Shown here piece after piece: positions 60,775 through 64,000 of a stretch of 64,000 nt of DNA; the stretch's first letter is position 1; every line of letters begins with the position of its first letter. The DNA comes from Cohnella thailandensis. GTDB lineage: Bacteria; Bacillota; Bacilli; Paenibacillales; Paenibacillaceae. A program made the translations under genes and the position numbers. The stretch covers positions 248,001 to 312,000 of the forward strand of contig NZ_JACJVQ010000006.1 in NCBI RefSeq assembly GCF_014212135.1, in the 5' to 3' direction. Below the pieces are notes generated by a model, which searched no databases, was not told the DNA's origin, and saw only the letters and a list, made by a program, of their open reading frames with translations.

Positions 60775-60999
60775 TCATTCCACCTCTTTTCGTTCGTATC
60801 GGAGCGCTCCGCTAGGGCAGCGGTCGACGAGTTCGGCGATCCGTTCGGCGGATTCGGCATCCGCCAGCACCCAGGGCCGCCTGCGAACGTCGAACACCCG
60901 GGGCAAGCCCCGCACGCAGGTGCCGGAGTGGGCGCACAGCTCCGCGGCGAAGAGGACGTCGATCTCCTTGCCTGCGTAACGCTTGAAATCCGCGCTCAT
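60775..60999 (-). CDS. yjdI: YjdI-like (4Fe-4S)-binding mono-cluster protein
   Basis: 74 residues of the DUF1271/YjdI ferredoxin-like family: RYAGKEIDVLFAAELCAHSGTCVRGLP, VFDVRRRPWVLAD and DRCPSGALRY. The cysteines in LCAHSGTC and RCPSGA are the expected cluster ligands. Forms a pair with the downstream acetyltransferase-fold gene. An electron-transfer or sensing role is inferred from the family only. Confidence 0.87.
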   Translation of the reverse strand: MSADFKRYAGKEIDVLFAAELCAHSGTCVRGLPRVFDVRRRPWVLADAESAERIAELVDRCPSGALRYERKEVE

Positions 61000-61090
61000 T
61001 CCGCCAATCCCCCTCTGTCTCTTTTCCCTTTTTTACCCTGATTAATCAATTCGCTCTTCAGGCTTGTTTTCCTTTCTTGTATTCATATTA

Positions 61091-61118
61091 TTGCCAATGA
61101 CGAAATTTGTCGTATTCT
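61091..61118 (+). promoter_or_regulatory. possible promoter of the 7TM kinase gene
   Basis: TTGCCA at 61091-61096, a 16-base spacer, then TATTCT at 61113-61118, 34 bases before the ATG at 61153. Confidence 0.42.
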
Positions 61119-61152
61119 AGTAGTAAAGTCTTGTATACCGGGAGGTTGGGCG

Positions 61153-63075
61153 ATGATGGCTCGGACAGGGAGGGCGAGGCCGCTCGCGATGGCGGTCGTT
61201 ATCTTGTTTGTTCTCGCGCTGACGGGAGCTGATTCCGTTCATGCGGACGCCGCGGACGTCCGCATTCAAGCTTGGCAGATCCAGTGGATCGATGCCGACC
61301 GCGCTTCCGAGAACGCCCCGTCGCCGAGCGCCGGCTGGCTGCCGAGCGGTTCGTCCGATCCGCAGGTCGACCTTCCGGACGGGGCCGTCGGCATGTGGGT
61401 GCGCCTCTCTGTTCCTCCTACGGAGCAATGGACGAGACCCGCCCTGTTCATAGACCGGTTGTACGAGATGCAAATCTCCGTCTACGAGGAGGGAGAGCTG
61501 ATTCATGAAGATAGCCGGACGTACCGGTTCGAACGAAACAAGCTTCTCGTTCCGCTGAACGCCTCCTCCGAAGAGGGCGTCATTGACATAAAGATAATAT
61601 CCGGCTTGAGAAGCGGGATCGCCGGCGAGGTCCGGATCGGCGAATTCGGCGAGCTCAGCGAGCGATTCGTCAGGCAGGAGACCCTCGATATGGCGCTGGG
61701 AATTCCGATCGCGTCCATCGGTCTCCTTATGCTGGTTTGTTCGGGTTTTCTCATCCGGCGCCAACGGGGCTCCTGGATATCGCTCTGTCTCGTCGCGCTG
61801 TCGACGGGAATGCTGATTCTCAGCTACAACCCCTTGCCGTACATCTACTTCGAGAAAATCGGGCCCGCGATGCTGTTCCTGTTCGACATCTGGATGATCG
61901 TGCTTTTCCCGGCGCTGCATTACTACGTCAATTCCGTTTTTGAGGGGAGATATAAGCTCTTTACGGTATATGGACGGGTTTTCTTTGGGTACTCGGTTTT
62001 CTGTTTCTTGATCCTGCTGGCCTACAAACTAATCGGGGAGTCCTTCTTCTCCGTCTACGAGCTGCTCACCGTGCCCGTGCTTGGCGCCTTTATTCTCGTC
62101 CAGATGATGCTGATCCTCGCGTTGTCCATTCGGAACGCTCTTCGGGGCAACGTGAATTCCATCCTCCTGTCGGCGGGATTTCTCCTGCTGGCCTTGTCGG
62201 CCATAGCGGATCTCGTGCTGTATTACACTCAAGAAACCCCGTACGTGTTCGTCCTGTGGAAGTTGGGCGTAGCGGCCATGCTGATCGCGCTGATCGTCAT
62301 CCTGGCCCGGCAGATCTCGGAGAATTATACCCGGGTCGTCTCTTATTCCAAGAAACTGGAGCTTTACCATCTTAAGATGCAGGGAACGGAGAAAATGAAG
62401 GTCGTCAGCGATCTGGCCGCTTCCGTCGCCCATGAGGTTCGCAATCCGATGCAGGTGACGCGGGGGTTCCTGCAGTTTCTGTCCCGCAAGTCGGGCAAGG
62501 ATAACGAGGATCACTTCGCCTTGGCGATTCAGGAGCTGGACCGCGCGGCCGGCATCATCAACGATTTTCTCGCCTTCGCCAAGCCGGAGCCGGAAACGGT
62601 CGTTCCTCTCGACTTAACCGAAGAACTGAAGAGAGTCGAGTCGATGATGAGTCCGCTGGCCGCGCTGAACGGCGGAGAAATCCGGTTAAGCGCTCCGGAC
62701 AGGCTCTTTATCAGAGGGAATTCCTCGAAGCTGGCGCAGGCTCTCATCAACATCGTGAAGAACAGCATCGAAGCGATCGAAGGGGAAGGGGTCATCCGGA
62801 TCGAAGCCCGCGCGGAGAAGGGGACGGCGGTCGTCTCGATCGCGGACGACGGCGTCGGGATGGACGAGTCGCAGCTGGGCAAGCTGGGCGAAGCTTTCTA
62901 TTCGACGAAGCCCGAAGGGACGGGGCTGGGGCTAATGGCCACCTGCCGGATCGTCGAGTTGATGAAGGGCCGGCTCGAGTTCCGCAGCGCCGTAGGGGAG
63001 GGGTTCGAAGCGATACTTCGGTTCCCTCTTCTGGAAGAGGAAGCTTCTCCGTTGCCGTTTCCGCAAGCCCGCTAG
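61153..63075 (+). CDS. histidine kinase with extracellular domain and 7TM region
   Basis: 640 residues. A signal peptide (about 1-32) precedes an extracellular beta-domain (about 35-175) of the 7TMR-DISM extracellular type (MWVRLSVPPTEQWTRPALFIDRLYEMQISVYEEG). Seven membrane helices (about 179-390) come next, then a short coiled coil, HisKA with H427 in SVAHEVRNPMQVTRGFLQFL, and a HATPase with NIVKNSIEAI, DDGVGMDE and GTGLGLMA. The kinase part is like KinB and other sporulation-type kinases. There is no response regulator gene next to it, so its partner is elsewhere (Spo0F in the sporulation case, which is inference). Confidence 0.88.
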   Translation: MMARTGRARPLAMAVVILFVLALTGADSVHADAADVRIQAWQIQWIDADRASENAPSPSAGWLPSGSSDPQVDLPDGAVGMWVRLSVPPTEQWTRPALFIDRLYEMQISVYEEGELIHEDSRTYRFERNKLLVPLNASSEEGVIDIKIISGLRSGIAGEVRIGEFGELSERFVRQETLDMALGIPIASIGLLMLVCSGFLIRRQRGSWISLCLVALSTGMLILSYNPLPYIYFEKIGPAMLFLFDIWMIVLFPALHYYVNSVFEGRYKLFTVYGRVFFGYSVFCFLILLAYKLIGESFFSVYELLTVPVLGAFILVQMMLILALSIRNALRGNVNSILLSAGFLLLALSAIADLVLYYTQETPYVFVLWKLGVAAMLIALIVILARQISENYTRVVSYSKKLELYHLKMQGTEKMKVVSDLAASVAHEVRNPMQVTRGFLQFLSRKSGKDNEDHFALAIQELDRAAGIINDFLAFAKPEPETVVPLDLTEELKRVESMMSPLAALNGGEIRLSAPDRLFIRGNSSKLAQALINIVKNSIEAIEGEGVIRIEARAEKGTAVVSIADDGVGMDESQLGKLGEAFYSTKPEGTGLGLMATCRIVELMKGRLEFRSAVGEGFEAILRFPLLEEEASPLPFPQAR

Positions 63076-63110
63076 TCCGCTAGCCCATTAGCCGCAAACC
63101 TGCAAGCCCA

Positions 63111-64000
63111 CTAGCCTCCGCTCAAGTTCGCCAGCAAGCCGGACAGCCGATCCCCGCGCAGGAGACGATTCACTTCTTCATCGATGCCGTCGGCCGCCCT
63201 TCGCAGCTCTTCCGCCATCGATCGTTGGAAGGCTAGGAGACTTGGGGGGCACTCCGGGATCGAGGAGAGCCGGGCCCCGTGATCTTCCGCCAGCTCGGCC
63301 AGCTTGCCGAGAGCGCCGCGGTGGTAGAGCGCGCGATTCACCGCCTTCTCGTCCGGGACTCGTCCGTCCGGCTCGCCAAGCAGCTCCCGGACCAGCGTCA
63401 GGAAGGCGTTCCCGTCCGGCTCCGCCAGGTCTTCCCGCCAATCCGCGTAATCGTCCGAGAGCTGCAGCGTGGCCAGGGTCAAATCGACGGCTTCGTCCAT
63501 GGCGGACAGACGGTCCGGCCGACCGGCTTCGAGAAGCAAAGCGGCCGCGCAAAGCTTGATCGGGGCGGCCTTCCCGGCCAGCGCCCGGAAGTCGCGCGGA
63601 TCCGCTGCCGAGTCCGCTTCCCGGGCCATCGCGGCCGCCCATTGCTTCATGTATTCGCTCAGGCGGTCCCAGGCCGGGGACGAAGCCGGGAACCTTCCGA
63701 GATACTTCCGGTAGAACAGCCCGTGCAGCAGCTGGCCCAGCGGGAGCAGCCGGCGACGATCCGCGGAGCTCCATCCCGCATCCCCGTCTATCGCGTCGTC
63801 GAGCACGAAGAAGTGCAGCATGGCGAACAAGTTGCCGATCGCCAGCTCCCGGCACAGCTCGATCGGCGCGCGCACGTTCTCTCCTACCCAATAAGGCAGA
63901 AGATAGCTGATCCGGTTCGCTCTCCCCCCGTTAATAAGAGGGTTGCTTCGTCCCAGCAGCCTCAAGGCCAGTTCGCCGAATTCCGCCGGAAGCGTCCGGA
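63111..64000 (-). CDS. isoprenoid-synthase-like protein, N-terminus outside the window
   Basis: The frame is open from the stop at 63111 to the right edge, so the N-terminus is missing; a TTG at 63965 is probably internal, because the residues before it (PAEFGELALRLLG) read as protein. It is all-helical, with an aspartate-rich motif LHFFVLDDAID and a later LQLSDDYADWREDL, reminiscent of the two Asp-rich sites of class I trans-prenyl and terpene synthases. The motifs are not canonical DDxxD pairs for a named family, so I call only the superfamily. The neighbouring kinase converges on it. Confidence 0.65.
   Translation of the reverse strand, partial: RTLPAEFGELALRLLGRSNPLINGGRANRISYLLPYWVGENVRAPIELCRELAIGNLFAMLHFFVLDDAIDGDAGWSSADRRRLLPLGQLLHGLFYRKYLGRFPASSPAWDRLSEYMKQWAAAMAREADSAADPRDFRALAGKAAPIKLCAAALLLEAGRPDRLSAMDEAVDLTLATLQLSDDYADWREDLAEPDGNAFLTLVRELLGEPDGRVPDEKAVNRALYHRGALGKLAELAEDHGARLSSIPECPPSLLAFQRSMAEELRRAADGIDEEVNRLLRGDRLSGLLANLSGG

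Noticed and set aside
60774-60860. Longer N-terminus for the YjdJ-like protein
   Set aside because: The added residues overlap the YjdI-like gene in another frame, while the TTG at 60773 has a good ribosome site and matches the family length.
63070-63112. Short GCTAG/CATTAG-like repeats after the 7TM kinase gene
   Set aside because: Only a few imperfect 5-6 base matches over about 40 bases; too little to call a repeat or terminator.

Overview
The window looks like chromosomal DNA of a GC-rich, endospore-forming member of Paenibacillaceae, most likely Cohnella or a close Paenibacillus relative. The evidence is a CotF-type spore coat protein, an S-layer-homology (SLH) surface protein, strong AGGAGG ribosome binding sites, TTGACA/TATAAT-type promoters, several LplABC-type oligosaccharide importers with AraC regulators, and two GH3 glycosidases. 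I see no rRNA, tRNA, transposase, phage gene or CRISPR array. The assignment is inference from gene content only.

Layout. 0-6.5 kb: a TetR remnant, a DUF1801 protein, a spore coat protein, a GNAT-like fragment, a coiled-coil protein next to a membrane polysaccharide deacetylase, and a MocR regulator divergent from an EamA exporter with a 12-bp palindrome between them. 6.6-11.6 kb: an HxlR regulator and a Bce-type peptide-antibiotic sensing and resistance module, with the two-component genes convergent to the transporter genes and a candidate response-regulator box upstream of the latter. 11.7-18.8 kb: a sugar operon of AraC regulator, two ABC permeases, binding lipoprotein, BadF-type sugar kinase and GH4 6-phospho-glycosidase, which reads as a PTS-independent import, phosphorylate and hydrolyse route. 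18.9-25.7 kb: a large surface phosphatase (PAP2, beta-strand repeat, three SLH domains), a transmembrane AraC regulator and an orphan binding lipoprotein.

25.8-32.5 kb: two hybrid histidine kinases flank a CheR-type methyltransferase in one probable operon. 32.5-35.9 kb: MoxR, DUF58 and DUF4129 genes, with the transglutaminase core usual for the third gene absent. 35.9-40 kb: a decayed or repeat-rich stretch with pseudogene fragments, a permease pair without a binding protein, a 13-bp tandem repeat array and a family of about 24-bp dispersed repeats. 40-47.4 kb: a polysaccharide-use locus with GH3, a LacI regulator that appears to start at CTG, a second GH3 with its domains in reversed order, and a CE2-like esterase. 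Two identical GAAACGTTTC operators lie between the divergent genes.

47.5-64 kb: a GGDEF/EAL protein, small stress or housekeeping genes, a LuxR-type STAND ATPase upstream of a DUF418/cupin pair, an aldo/keto reductase, an LLM flavin oxidoreductase with a well-formed promoter and operator, a DEAD-box helicase, a lysoplasmalogenase-like protein, a yjdI/yjdJ pair, a 7TM histidine kinase, and an isoprenoid-synthase-like gene that runs off the right edge.
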